This document shows positions 24,601 to 35,915 of a stretch of DNA of 64,000 nucleotides, in pieces; position 1 is the stretch's first letter, and each line of letters starts with the position of its first letter. The translations under genes were made by a program, and so were the position numbers. The notes beneath the pieces were generated by a model. The model did no database searches and was not told where the DNA came from. It saw only the letters and a program-made list of their open reading frames with translations. The stretch is from Rhytidiadelphus loreus (taxonomy: Eukaryota > Streptophyta > Bryopsida > Hypnales > Hylocomiaceae), in assembly GCA_947034895.1 (NCBI GenBank), contig OX344761.1:33554863-33618862 (forward strand), given 5' to 3'.

Positions 24601-25583
24601 TGTTTAACAATGACAAAAGGTTTCTATTGACAAAAATTTCAATTCCAAATAACATAAGATATATTGTCTAGAAAGGGTTGAAAAATGAACTAAAATGGCA
24701 TGTTCTCCAACTAAAATGTTTATAGAGCTCACATGAAGATGACTATTGCATCAATATTCAACCAAAATAAACTTTCAATAGAAAGCTATTCTATAGATTT
24801 TTTATTTTCATTTTTCAAATTTTTTTTCTTATATAATATAGAGGTGTGAAAGTTATTTTCAGCTTTACAATGTATCTTTTTTCTTAAAAAATTTATAACT
24901 AATTACTATTAGCATATAAAAATACCAATAATTCAAAACATAAACTTTTAAAGTAGTAAAATCTATCCATAAAAAATTTTGGAAAAAAAAATTAAATTTA
25001 CCAATGTATTACTTGTATTATTTTTTCCTCCGCACGTGGGTTGCTAAAGCGTGGGGAGTGTCCACCCTGGGAATCAACTTTTGATTATCAATGCTAATCA
25101 TCTCATTGCATGTAATAGACAAGAAACGGGCTTCCTTGATTTCCTCCTTCATGTTGTGATTGATTTTGGCTTGTATGATTTTGGCCATTTGCTAGCCAAA
25201 GTTATCACTTCAATGCTTATTTGACATGTGTGGCACCTTCAAAAAGCTCAACAGATGGATGAGACTTTTGTACTCAAGCATAAGGCTCCCCTCTACTAAA
25301 GTGTAGAAGACAGTTGCAAATTGAATCCATTTGCAATTGCGTTCCTTTGGTTTGTTTTGCACCTTGTCATGAACACTATAGCTGCCTTGACGTGCATACA
25401 ACACAACATTTTTGGCATGATCTTAACTCACTTACTTTTGATAAACCAAGAAAAAAAATCATCATTTGCAACTTTGTCATCGAATATCATCTAGTTATCC
25501 ATTAGATGGATGAAAAAAATACGATCCTTTGTCATTTCTATAAAATTTAAAAAGTTGTGCATCCAACATTCTCGGGTCTCTAA
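21651..25583. other. AT-rich intergenic DNA
   Basis: About 4 kb without a recognisable gene. A possible eroded inverted-end pair (GTGTGGCGGAGTG near 24530 and CTCCGCACGTGGG near 25030) is too weak to call. Confidence 0.45.
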
Positions 25584-25913
25584 AGTAGGAGGTCTATAAA
25601 TTGCCCACCTAAGAGTTGAAACAAAAATTTTGGGAGGTGAATCTTCTTTAAATATTTTTCAATAAATTTTCCTTGAAAGATAAGCGGAATTGGCACCTAA
25701 CCCAAGTTGTTTCAAATTTTTTGGAGCTTTGTGGAATTAGTCATGAAATTTTGAAGTTGAAATTGCATAGGGCTCTAAAATTGCCCATACCACCTCCTAA
25801 AATGTACATTGTTTGTACATTGTCAAAGGCCACAAAAAAACAATATGTACAAATAGTGTATATTTGAAAAAGTGGTTGATTTTAGAGCCCGTGCACTTTT
25901 AGAACCTCCTACC
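25584..25913. mobile_element. GGTAGGAGGT-family TTAA element, about 330 bp
   Basis: Left AGTAGGAGGTC and right end AACCTCCTACC followed by TTAA. Shares internal blocks (GAATTAGT, ACTTGG/AACCCAAGTT, ATTGGCACC, TGTACATTGTT) with 59574-59898 and with parts of 37.86-38.07, 39.62-39.89 and 42.2-42.46 kb. The left TTAA has mutated to CTAA. Confidence 0.65.
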
Positions 25914-26210
25914 TTAATGACACTTTGTAATTGCACGTTTTTTTTTCTTGCATATTCAAAAAATCTGCCACCAATTTTGTGCACACAATTAATAAGTCAT
26001 TGAGCAACTTTCAAAGGTGTCATGTCATGGAGCCCCATTTGTCCCCCTCAAAGGGAGTGTCATAAGAGAAGGTTGTTGAAATGGACGGAATGCTTTCATG
26101 ATCATTGAGTTACTGATAAATACAGAGAAACAGTTTCACATTCAGTTTAAAAATCAATAATGTTGCAAATCATTATAATGGTACAATCTGATGCTAGTGG
26201 TAGTGGCAGC
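25914..26210. other. Spacer
   Basis: AT-rich; nothing recognised. Confidence 0.4.
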
Positions 26211-26628
26211 TAAGGTGTGTATACCGGAAATCGCACCCCCCGGCCCCTGCTGCCTAAAACCCCGACATCATCATCACTCTATGTACATCTCCAAAATCAA
26301 TATGTACATATGTGGAAGAAACGATGTCAAGGTACACCCGAAATTGCCCCCAAGCTGCCTAAAATCCTAACATCGTCATCACTCTGGGTACATCTCCGAA
26401 ATCAATATGTACGTATGTGGAAGAAAACACAATGTCAGAAACTCTCACCAAAAAAGAAACTTGAACCCTTCGTAACTTTTGTGTATGGAATCCAAGGTTT
26501 TTTTGGTGGAGGTTCTACACATCATTTCTTCCACATGCATACATATTGATTTTGGAGATGTACACAAAGTGATGATGGTGACATGGTGTTAGGCAAGGTG
26601 CGGTTTTGGGTGTACCCACTTTAAACTT
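26211..26628. mobile_element. Foldback element with duplicated left arm
   Basis: An arm of about 105 bp (containing ACATCATCATCACTCT, GTACATCTCC, AAATCAATATGTAC and ATGTGGAAGAAA) occurs twice in tandem (ACATC anchors at 26265 and 26370). It recurs once inverted at about 26520-26628. The outer tips, TGTGTATACCGGAAATCGCACC on the left and a matching reversed TGGGTACACCCAAAACCGC on the right, fit a TIR element whose left arm was tandemly duplicated. A 110-codon ORF here follows from the duplication. Confidence 0.6.
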
Positions 26629-26780
26629 AGTTAGTGCAATACTTCAATATTGGGTAGTTCATGTATCATGAAAATTCTGCTCATTTTGAAATCAATAGAA
26701 GAATAATAATTTCACAGTTCACACTCTACAAGACATAGGGAGTTGCTTTATGCTTTGAGGACCAAGGTAAATACACTTAA

Positions 26781-28595
26781 CCCTTAAGTGATGCGGCCCC
26801 CCATGACCAAGGTAATTACCTTTGTGACTCCTAGATAGCAAACAGGAGAATCTTCGAGACCTATTTGCATAGCTTGTAATCTAAAATTGGAATAGACAAG
26901 CAAAGCAAGGGACAAAGGTCTCTAAAAATAGTAGACCAAGACTACAATTTGCTAGATCAATTTGCTAGATCACTATTGATCGAGTGGGTTAACTAGCCTT
27001 TGAAATAAGGTGATGAAATTGAAGCTAAAATTGAGGCACAAAATCAATGCCCTAATGACTAAAGGGCATCTTCCCAATCACATATGGTTTTTCATTTGAT
27101 CAAAATGTTCAACTCATGACTTGACTACCAAAATGTAGATACTTCAATAGTACACTTTTACATTTTCAGAAGAAAGATGATGAAGTAGAAATAAGTATTG
27201 AAATGTAAGACAAATGCCATTATACTGAGACATAAAAGGATGAACTTAGCTTCTAAAGATTCAAAGTCTTGGAATGGATATTTTAGGATTTTGGAGAGGG
27301 TCCCATAATGTCAAATCTTTCTATAATTTTTTGAAACCTTTTTCAAAGATTAAAAATTGTACTAGCTTTGTGGGAATAAAATTTATATTTCATTTGGTTT
27401 CTAGGAGAAAGTTATGCCTTTCTAGGCACAAAATTCTCAAGCCCATGTTGCCATGCAACCAAAATAGAAAATTCATAATTTAATTTTTCTCATAGAATAT
27501 ATTTATATTTGTATGCAAAGATTTTATTCATTCCATTTGGATTGGTGATTTGAAAATTATGAAGAGTCTTGTTTTGGATGCAATCAACACATCTTCATGA
27601 AAAAATCAAGTATAGGATTTGTTTTTGAACTCAATTTTTATAATCTTTCAAAATAAAATCTTCCATAGGGTGTAGATTATTTGCTACAACAATATCATTG
27701 TAGGAATCAAAATGTTTCAATTCTTTTTTAGAACTATCAATGGTTTAATTTTTCCTTCCATCTTGAACTTACATCTACTTAACAATATTTTGAAAATGAA
27801 AAATTTGAAATCATCTAAAAAAAGGATTTTGAAACATTTTTTCCTTGATTTTTAACTCAATTTTCCACCATGAAGATTTAACCCTAAAATGCCTTTGGGT
27901 GACATTCAACATTTCTAGGAAATTGGAAAAAATAATTTTCATCCGATTTTAGATTTGGGGAATTGGTTGAGCACTCTTTCAAGAAGGTGATGTTGAAAAT
28001 CCTCTCTTTGACGTATTTTTTATTTTTTTACATAGGAAGATGCTTAATCCTTAATTAAAGGACATTTCATGTTTAGGCTTGGCCAAACTTCATTAGATTT
28101 TTACATTAAAACAAGTATTTCAAACATTTGATATTTTATTATTTTTAACATGTAGTAACATATGTCTCAAATTTAATCTCATTTTTTTCATAGTTAAAAA
28201 CATCAAATTGAATTTTATATGATTTAAAAAAAAAATCCCGTGTAAAAATCATAATAATTATAAAAATGATTTAAATAGTATGAAATTCTAAAGAAAAATG
28301 GAAATAATAGTGGCAAACATCATGGTGTAATTTATGTACTCCTTGAGATTACACCAAGAGAAATTTGATAGAAAGGTTCAAAAGTGGTGTATTTTAAGCT
28401 TTCAAGATACTATCTTGAAAGTGTCACAAAAATTACAATTTCAACAATTTTGAAAAACATTCAAACTCAGTAAAAAAAATATTATTGGAGCTACGTTTTC
28501 TTAGTTAAGCTTAAAACATTTAAAATCAAGAACTATGTGAAAATTCAAATTTTGACTTTCAAAACGTCTAAAGGGCTTGCATTGTCCTTTAAGGG
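26781..28595. mobile_element. Possible eroded TTAA element, 1.8 kb
   Basis: TTAA followed by CCCTTAAGTG at the left and CCTTTAAGGG followed by TTAA at the right. Only about 7 bp of the ends match inversely, so the pairing may be chance. The interior is AT-rich and non-coding. Confidence 0.25.
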
Positions 28596-28599
28596 TTAA

Positions 28600-29590
28600 T
28601 CCACTAACCACCAAGTAGTGTATTTTTGCAACTTCAAGATTCTTGCTCTTTATGTGAATATAAGTTATAAAAATGATCTTTTTTTAATTTAAGCCCACCA
28701 ATGAAATGAAATAATGAAGTGTAGTTTCTACTAAAAACTAAAAACTTGAAAAATTCCTAAAATTGAATATTTTATTTCAATGTGAACTTTGGGCTATAAC
28801 CAAAGTCTATTTGATTTTTTAATTATAGAAATATATAATAAATTACTTTATTCAATGATATTCCATGGTACTCCCATGGAGAAAATTTCAGATTTTTGGA
28901 GCTAATTTTGGATTAGATATGAATTTTCTTTGCTTTTTCCTTAAAAATTCACAATAATTTCTAATTTTCACAAAAAATATTTGAATATTTTATGGCTTAT
29001 AGATGACATGTGATTTATCTTTGAAAAATAAAAAATAAAAATTTCAAGAATAGCTAGTCATAACATGGAATTCTTCACACTTTGAGCACTAATATCTTTC
29101 AATGTATTAAGTCAAAAATGTTGGAAATTTTTTCCATGCATTTTCATATAAGTCTAATGCAAGATCCTACATTTGAATATGTAAAATAGTATTTTTTTTC
29201 TTTCATATTAGCACTGGCATGAAAATATGAAACATTCACTTGCATTAGATTTATATGAAAATATGAAATATTCAATTGTGAATTTTTTTTTTGTGAAACT
29301 TAGTCATGAATCTTTTAGGGGCTAAAATAACTAGTGAAAAAGCAAGTGAATGTTTCAATGTTTTTGTTCCTGCATTTGCATGAACAAAACTCTTGTGACA
29401 AAGCTGCTTGTTAGATTATTTTATTTTATTATTATTTATATTATTAGCACATCCCAAAATACATATTATTTTATGACATCACAAAAGTTGTTTCTGATTG
29501 ATTCAAGAGAAAAAATTGTTTTCAATGATTTGCTTTGAATTTCCATTTCAACTCTTGGAAGCTTTTTCATTGGTTCTTAATTCACATATA
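28600..29590. other. AT-rich intergenic DNA
   Basis: Nothing recognised apart from short local inverted repeats near 29150-29240 (TTTTCATATAAGTCTAATGCAAG and its complement). Confidence 0.4.
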
Positions 29591-29835
29591 TTAGCAATTT
29601 CATTAAAATGGCAGTGTTCCATTTAAATGGTGATTCAAGGGACCAACTAGGGCATGAGATCTTGCAAAAGACAATGGTAGGTTCAATGCCATACATAAAT
29701 GAGTGGTGATTTGGGCACGCATGGGATACAATCGATGCTTGATATGAGATGAATAGGTGCCTCAGTACACCTCAATCTCCGTTCCTTCATGTACAAATGC
29801 CAATGGAATACCGCCATTTTAACGAAATTGGCCAT
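29591..29835. mobile_element. GTTAAAATGGC-family MITE, copy 1
   Basis: Left CAATTTCATTAAAATGGCAG and reversed right ATGGCCAATTTCGTTAAAAT pair inversely, and both match the ends of 36647-36872. Confidence 0.6.
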
Positions 29836-30448
29836 ACATGCAATTTAGGAGATGAATTAAACTATTTTTGAGGAGTAGATCATAACATTCTTAACTCCTA
29901 ATATATTGTGTTGTCTTGAGGCCCAAAACTACTTCAAAATACTTGTATCCAAAGTAAAGCTAAAACCTTCATCTATATTTATTCTTTAACAAAGTTAATC
30001 ATAGGATCCTTTTTTTTTTTTTTAGAAAACAAGAGTTTTCATTCAATCCATAAGTGGTATCCATTTGGAGATTGATGCTCACTCTCTACACTTGGATAGC
30101 AATTGCGTAATGCCATACACTCCACATAATGTCAATATAGGAGAATTTTGCCGTTGTGACTTGTTTCAATTGGTTATGGAGAGGTAGATTAAGACTGAGA
30201 ATGGCTTGTACAAATTTTCAACAAGGAGGGTACGTATGAAGTAGAAATTTCATAGGTCTACCACTGAGAGAAATCTAAGAGGAATCTCTACTAGTACCAA
30301 CGACCAATATTAACTTAGTGAGTGCGGGTCCACCTAACATAATCTAAATGCATGAGAATTTTGATGAAATGGCATGTTTTGATTGGTTAAGTAATCAAAC
30401 GAAAGAAGTCCAACAGCTCAACTCTCCTACATTAAGATTATGTCCACT

Positions 30449-30576
30449 GAAATTTGCAAAGTAGGCCATGTCATCAAAAATAATCGCAATTTTACACCAA
30501 CCTCGTTGCCTATGGCTCAATAGCGAGGTCCTAACTGGCGATATTTTTGATAACTTGGTCTGCTTTGCAATTACGT
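30449..30576. mobile_element. Small hairpin MITE, about 128 bp
   Basis: Left AAATTTGCAAAGTAGGCCAT followed by GTCATCAAAAATAATCGC; reversed right ATTGCAAAGCAGACCAAGTT followed by ATCAAAAATATCGC. No ORF. Target duplication unclear. Confidence 0.55.
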
Positions 30577-30759
30577 ACCTGCTCCATAAAGGTTGATTCT
30601 TTAAGCAGTCACGAGGGAGTCCAATCTTCTTGCAAGGTCTGATCCTGGCCTTGGGAGATCAGTTGACTACTATTCGTGTTCTTCTTGAAGGTACAACCTT
30701 GTGTCATCGACCTGCACCTGTTGTACCAAACTAAGGCTTCGCAAGTAACGACCTACAGT

Positions 30760-32450
30760 AGATTGAAGCCCAAATGATCGAGGTTGTTGAGTAGTTCGGT
30801 GGTCCGTCGCTACAGGAGCTGATTATCTTCCGAGATCGCTGGACATGAATCTTCCGTGCCGGTTGATCGAGAAAAGAAACGTGGGATCGGAACGTGCAAG
30901 TCTTGAGAATAAAACTGCAAGAAATACCCATATATATATTGAATTGGTGGGCATTATATTGGACTTCTCTCTCAAGATCCTCCTCCATTGATCGATTCTG
31001 GTGACGTACCACATTAGGAAAATGCTCGTGAACTCATGGACCAATACATCTGAACTAAACGTAACGGTGTTGAACTCTGATTGAATTGTCTCCCATAGTT
31101 CAAAGGCGCGCTTTCAATTGGTGTCATGATCCCAAATATTAATATCCCTGATGGTCCTCAGGCCTAATAACAAGCTAGCTAGTATATATAAGGTTGCCAC
31201 TTTGTCGTCGCTTGTGAATCCAAATTAATGCACTGTCTATCTATGCAGTGCGTGATCGAGTTGTGAACCATAAGCTAGCTAGAGCTGATCGAGCACTTCG
31301 ATCACATTGTAAATTTTGGACGGGGGATGAGTGTCGATGTGGGGTGTGAATTTTCCTCCAAGCTAGCTGCATGCCACCGTTCGAGAAACTCGATCTCGCC
31401 CGGCGCTGAGAGATTATACGACGCCAACCACTGAATGGAATCGATCAAGCCACTTCCCCTTCAATTCTCTCGTGGCGTCATTTTAGCTAGCCAGAAGCTA
31501 GCGCAACAAAAGCTAGCTAGTTGGAGGTTGAATTATCGCGGTGCGAAAGTTTTTCGAATACATTTCACGGTTAGCGCGTTGAGTGCTTCAATTCCTCTGG
31601 GTCTACAATGTCGAGCCTCTTTTGTGATTTGGCTGCACAACAATCCGTCCATGCACCCCGTGCGCAAGCACAATGTGTCGTACGTACCAAACCATAGGTA
31701 GTCTCATTAGTATATTCCCTCAAATTTTCCTTACTACAGCTAGCTAGTGATTATATATGCCCCACACACTTACAAAGTACCAGAGGGTAATAAGCATAAG
31801 AGAGACAAAGTTGGAGATTACGTACAACTCTACCTGCCAGGAACAAGTGTGTCGACGTTTATTATGCTCGTTTCTATCTTATGTACCAAGAATTAGTCCA
31901 CATCTGGTATTTGCATATCTATTCCCAAACGGGGGTACCTAGTTAACATCATGGCTACACTGTCTACCTCTTTTTGCCCATAGGCATTGGAAGTTTGCCA
32001 GCCATTGAGGTGCCGGATCTCATGAGATCCAATAGACTGAACTCTTCTCCCAATTACTACTCCCGTTAATACTAAGACTAGAAGCAAGCAAGGCGGAATT
32101 GATGCAAAAACACTCTGAATTGTTTTAGATGACTTCAGTGCCCACCACAATGTCATCAGCGAATTGAAAAAATAACTGTTGAGCACTTTCGGGACCCTAA
32201 AATCAAGATTCCTAAAAATGTGCCTAAAGCTTGGGCTACCTTGGTTGTGGCATTAAGCTCCTTGCTTGCACTGCCTACAAACAAACACAGGAACGGAACG
32301 ACGCTAGCGGCAACTCTGGCGCACCCCTCTTTGAATTTCGAAGGCGTTTTGAAACAAGTCCATTGATACACGTACACTGATGCTTCAGCTTGGGTGAACA
32401 AAAACTGGACCATCTGCAAGAATATCCTTTAATGTAACCCCTCAAATCCC
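30760..32450 (-). pseudogene. Decayed LINE (non-LTR retrotransposon) reverse transcriptase and C-terminal region
   Basis: On the minus strand, broken frames read in order like a plant LINE polyprotein. They are: SMGFEG...QMVQFLFTQAEAS at about 32450-32370; CARVAASVVPFLCLFVGSAS; LFFQFADDIVVGTEV with the FADD catalytic motif at about 32180-32130; SLSINGSSNWEKSSVYWIS; WLANFQCLWAKRG; MMLTRYPRLGIDMQIPDVD ending near 31893; and TIRDINIWDHDTN...RAFELWETIQSEFN near 31150-31060. Several frameshifts and stops make it dead. The C-terminal end runs to about 30760. The CpG content is higher than in surrounding repeats. Family placement is from motif reading, not a search. Confidence 0.7.
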
Positions 32451-33114
32451 ATGGATCGTGAGAGGACGGTAGCCTGCTGCTACCCTGGTTTGAATATTGC
32501 CATTAGCATTCGTGTTCCGACGTAATCCTTGCTCTAACAAATTATGCACTTCGTACAAAATTGAATGCAATGCTTTCGATTGCTTGCAAGTTTTTCTAGC
32601 GTAATGCAAATGCTACCTTCAATTCTGGTCCAATCGTTCGTAAAATGTGGCCATTGAAGAAAACGCGACGAGTTTATTTGGGTGTCACATGATCTGCACT
32701 GAAATGTCGGTTACTTCTTGCGCCATCCATCCATCCACATTTATTCCACAGCAATTGTGGTGGCGATCGATCGATACCTGTTTGTTTGCCATGTCTTGTC
32801 TAGAGAGAAAAGTGGCGCCTGCGCATCTGGATACAGATCATTCTTCTTCTTCTCCTTCTTCGATCATCAGAGCCCTTGTAAAAGAATATCTGCGTAGGAC
32901 TGCCCTTCTAATCAGTATGAGTGAGTGCTCATACTGCTCAAGGCTCAAGCAAATCCTTTACGTCTTCTTGTGCGCACGCCTCGATAAGTTAGGTGCCACA
33001 TTTAGTAACCGCCTCCCTCGTAATGCGGCCACTGTCACCCCAGCCTGTACCTACTGTTATGACACCTATTTCAGACCGACTATAGAGTATAGAGAATCCC
33101 TCTTCATCTGGCTA
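32451..33114. other. CpG-retaining sequence next to the LINE remnant
   Basis: A plus-strand frame of 158 codons (32647-33123) lacks an ATG at its start and has no recognised motif. It may be the upstream part of the LINE remnant or old host sequence. Unresolved. Confidence 0.3.
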
Positions 33115-33118
33115 TTAA

Positions 33119-34472
33119 GGTAGACCTACCCATTACCACCCTGATTCGCAATCTGACTATATTGGGGCCAACTTTAGGAAAGACACATATTTTTCAGAGG
33201 TGTAATCTTGTTTCAAGAGTTAAACCCAAGTGGAATTATAATTTTTTGATAAAAACTGTAATTTCTGTGAATTTCTGAAGTGAAACTGCACAGCCATCAC
33301 TAGACTGGATTCATGAACGTCCTCTTACAACTCAATACCGCTTTCCAATGTACCTAATAGCACTTGAAGATTCACCAATCATTAATTGACACGTTATCTT
33401 TTAATAGCATTAATAAATTATTGTTGTCAGAATCTGAAATGGATTTGCATGTTTTAATGACGGAATTGGGATAAAGTTGTAGACCACGGAATTAACCCCT
33501 AAAGGTATTGGACTATGTTTTCACCAAAAACACTCCAAAACTGTCATTTCCATTACAAGGACCAAATTTTAGAAAATTTGATTTTTTAGGCACATGTAAC
33601 CGTAGGATCTTGTAGAAAACTTGTTTGAAAACATGTGGAAAAAATTTCAGAATATTCCGCCATGTAGATTGGAAGATATTAACATTTGAATTTGCAAAAA
33701 TCCAATTTTCTTCCCTGCGAAAAACCGGGCAGCTGCCCCTCACAAGGTCATATTGGTATACAAAAATGTCGAAAATGGTGGTTACTCTTCAAATTCATTT
33801 TTGAAGGCAAGTTGGCTACATGCTTGAAAATTTTGAGATCGTTTGGAATTGTACAACATGTAGAAAAAGAATAGTAAATAGAAAGAACTACAGAATGATT
33901 CAAAACACTAAATTGTTAATAATTTATTTATGGAATTGTAAAATGAGAATCCCAATGGTTGTAATGTTGTAATGAACAACCTACATCCAATGTTGTTGTT
34001 TTTTTCAAAAAATATTGAAAATTGAGCTCAATAATGGATTTGAAAGTTTATTTTAGAGTAGAGAATCCAACAAAACTAGAAATTGCCCGCAAACTAAAAA
34101 GCCTCATAACTTTTGACTCGTTGATCGGAATGGAGTGATTCAAAGCTTTCCACATATGTATAAACCTAATGAACTAATTTCAAATTTTCAGTTTTGAAAA
34201 AAATGTTTTTTCAAAAAATTCAGAATTTTTTTTGGGCTGCCCGCCGAGCATAGAAAATGACATTTCATTGAATAACTTTTTTTCTATGTATTCAAAAGCT
34301 ATGAAAATTGTTGCGCCTTAAAGCTGCTCCTCGGGAAAATGTTGTGTGAAAATTACAAAGAAAAAACAAATAAACTCCATTCGTACTGAGCTGCCAAAAA
34401 TCGCTATGTTGCCAAAAAAGGCAATTTGGTCCTTTAGGGGTTAAGTCACTGACGGAATTGGGCAGTTCTACC
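33119..34472. mobile_element. GGTAGAACTRCCC TTAA element, carrying a nested insertion
   Basis: Left TTAA then GGTAGACCTACCCATTACC; right CAGTTCTACC then TTAT (from TTAA). Without the nested 945-bp element plus one TTAA, 405 bp remain, the same length as the uninterrupted copy at 43867-44271, which matches closely throughout. Confidence 0.85.
33496..34440. mobile_element. CCCCTAAAGG-family TTAA element, 945 bp, nested
   Basis: Ends CCCCTAAAGG...CCTTTAGGGG are exact inverted 10-mers, with TTAA on each side (33492-33495 and 34441-34444). The uninterrupted copy of the host element at about 44239-44255 shows the empty site with a single TTAA-like TTGA. It is AT-rich with no long ORF, so non-autonomous. 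TTAA duplication and CCC termini resemble piggyBac. Confidence 0.88.
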
Positions 34473-34649
34473 TTATAGAAGAAGTCCAACGTGATTGATT
34501 CCTTCCCTTCCCTTGAAGCAGACACCTTGTCCTTTATCCCTCCTAGAGTTGTGATAAGGTGTCATTAGAGAAAATATGGACTTTGTGTTGGCGTAGTTGT
34601 TGAGCTATTTTTTGATCCAAGGAGATGGGTATGGATTACTTCCTTGTCC

Positions 34650-35640
34650 CCCTTATGGGACCCTTTCACTCATATAATGCTAAGTTGGGTCGTTCTCTAT
34701 TGATCAAAAGCACAACACTAATTAAGCCTATTCATGAGAAATGGCATGGTGATCTAGTGGTGGAATATCAACCTAGATGGAATCAAGTTTGGATGGAAAA
34801 AGGTCATCCCCCAAAAAATGTAGGCTTCCTTTGGTCGGTCTACCACTGTGCAATGGCGGTTCATAATTGGTGCAAATCACCAATCCAAATATCTCTACAC
34901 TTTGTACCAATTGTCAAGCCGGACATTAGAGAAAATTTCAGGCCTCTGGAGGGCTGCTCCGGAGTGACCAAACAAGCCTATTGTTTTTAAAGTAGTCCCT
35001 GGTTGGAATCTAGCTACAGAGGAAAGTCACCTTAGGTGAATATCGCCAGAGCAGGCAACCCCGACGACTAAAAAAAAAAATTTTTAGGGGAAAAAATGGG
35101 AGGGTAGTTCAGCTGCTGCTAGAGCAGCCCTCCAGAGGCCTCATTTTTTCTCTAATGATTGAAGAATCTATCCTACATCAGTTTCACCATTGTAACCCCC
35201 CCGTCATGCATGGATCTTTTGCATTCTCAGTCCTTTTCAAATTCCTGCAGTTGCTGGATGTTGGCCTTCACTCACCTAGGAGCAATGTATCCTCGTTTCA
35301 AAATTGCCAAGGAGATTGAAACGGAGGACTTCAATGTGGTCTTTCTTTAGAGGCTCGATGATTTGGACTGCATGGTTTGATCGTAATGCAATTTGCTTCA
35401 ACAACAACCCATGGCCTCCACAAAAACTTGAATAAGTTCTTTGGTAAGCCTTTGTTGACCACGCTAGAGTGGCATGGTTCAAAACTATGAAACTTTGCGA
35501 ACTATACCTTGACAAAGAAGGCACCTTTCTCCAACGCTTCAGTGATAGCATTTGGCTACAATCGGATTTTTTGGGTAAGAGATACCATCTTATAATGAGT
35601 AGGAAACTAGCTTATATTAAGTTGGGTGCTTTCAACTAAT
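34650..35640 (+). pseudogene. LINE C-terminal fragment with RVT zinc-binding region
   Basis: Plus-strand frames read KWHGDLVVEYQPRWNQVW, then PPKNVGFLWSVYHCAMAVHNW (zf-RVT-like), then, after the 234-bp inserted MITE, ESILHQFHHC (the zinc-binding HxxFxxC end). SMIWTAWFDRNAICFNNNPW follows, the W..W..RNAxxFNN motif seen after zf-RVT in plant LINEs. Frames are broken by the insertion and by indels. It is the C-terminal part of the LINE type decayed at 30.8-32.4 kb, but in opposite orientation and with different content, so not a direct continuation. Confidence 0.7.
34924..35157. mobile_element. CATTAGAG-type MITE, 234 bp, inside the LINE fragment
   Basis: Left CATTAGAGAAAATTTCAGGC followed by CTCTGGAGGGCTGCTC, and the same reversed at the right with two or three changes (about 36-bp inverted repeats). 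It splits the zf-RVT reading. Confidence 0.85.
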
Positions 35641-35819
35641 GAGGCGGCTATTCCTTGAGCTTCTACAGAATAGATCTTGGGTTGTAGGTCTTGCCTTCTT
35701 GTCTTGTGCTAGTTTATTTGGGTACTTGGCTTCTGGCTTGTTCTTTGGCTTTGAGGTCTATTCGTAGATTGCCTTATGTTGGTTGCTTTGGTTGGTTGCT
35801 TTTTAGATTTTGGAAAACC

Positions 35820-35915
35820 TAAATATTTCCGCTGAGGGCTTATCCCTTTGGTTCTGTGTATTGTTTCTCCTTTCGATGGAAATTGCCCATGTGTTTCAAA
35901 ACAAGAAATAAAAAA
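35820..35915 (+). repeat. LINE 3' UTR tail, copy 1
   Basis: GAGGGCTTATCCCTTTGGTTCTGTGTATT...GTGTTTCAAAACAAGAAATAAAAAAATC matches 52242-52332 over about 90 bp, ending in an A-rich tail. Confidence 0.7.

Noticed and set aside
24522..25075. Possible TIR element between GTGGCGGAGTG and CTCCGCACGTGG
   Set aside because: Too little inverted match and no target duplication.
26217..26549. 110-codon ORF
   Set aside because: Produced by the tandem duplication of a foldback arm.
21651..30448. LTR retrotransposons
   Set aside because: I looked for long direct repeats with TG...CA ends and gag-pol motifs and saw none; very old solo LTRs could be missed by eye.
32647..33123. 158-codon plus-strand ORF
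   Set aside because: Starts with GTG, shows no domain or splice context, and lies beside a decayed LINE; composition is not convincingly coding.
34625..34990. 121-codon ORF as a host gene
   Set aside because: It is LINE C-terminal sequence running into an inserted MITE.
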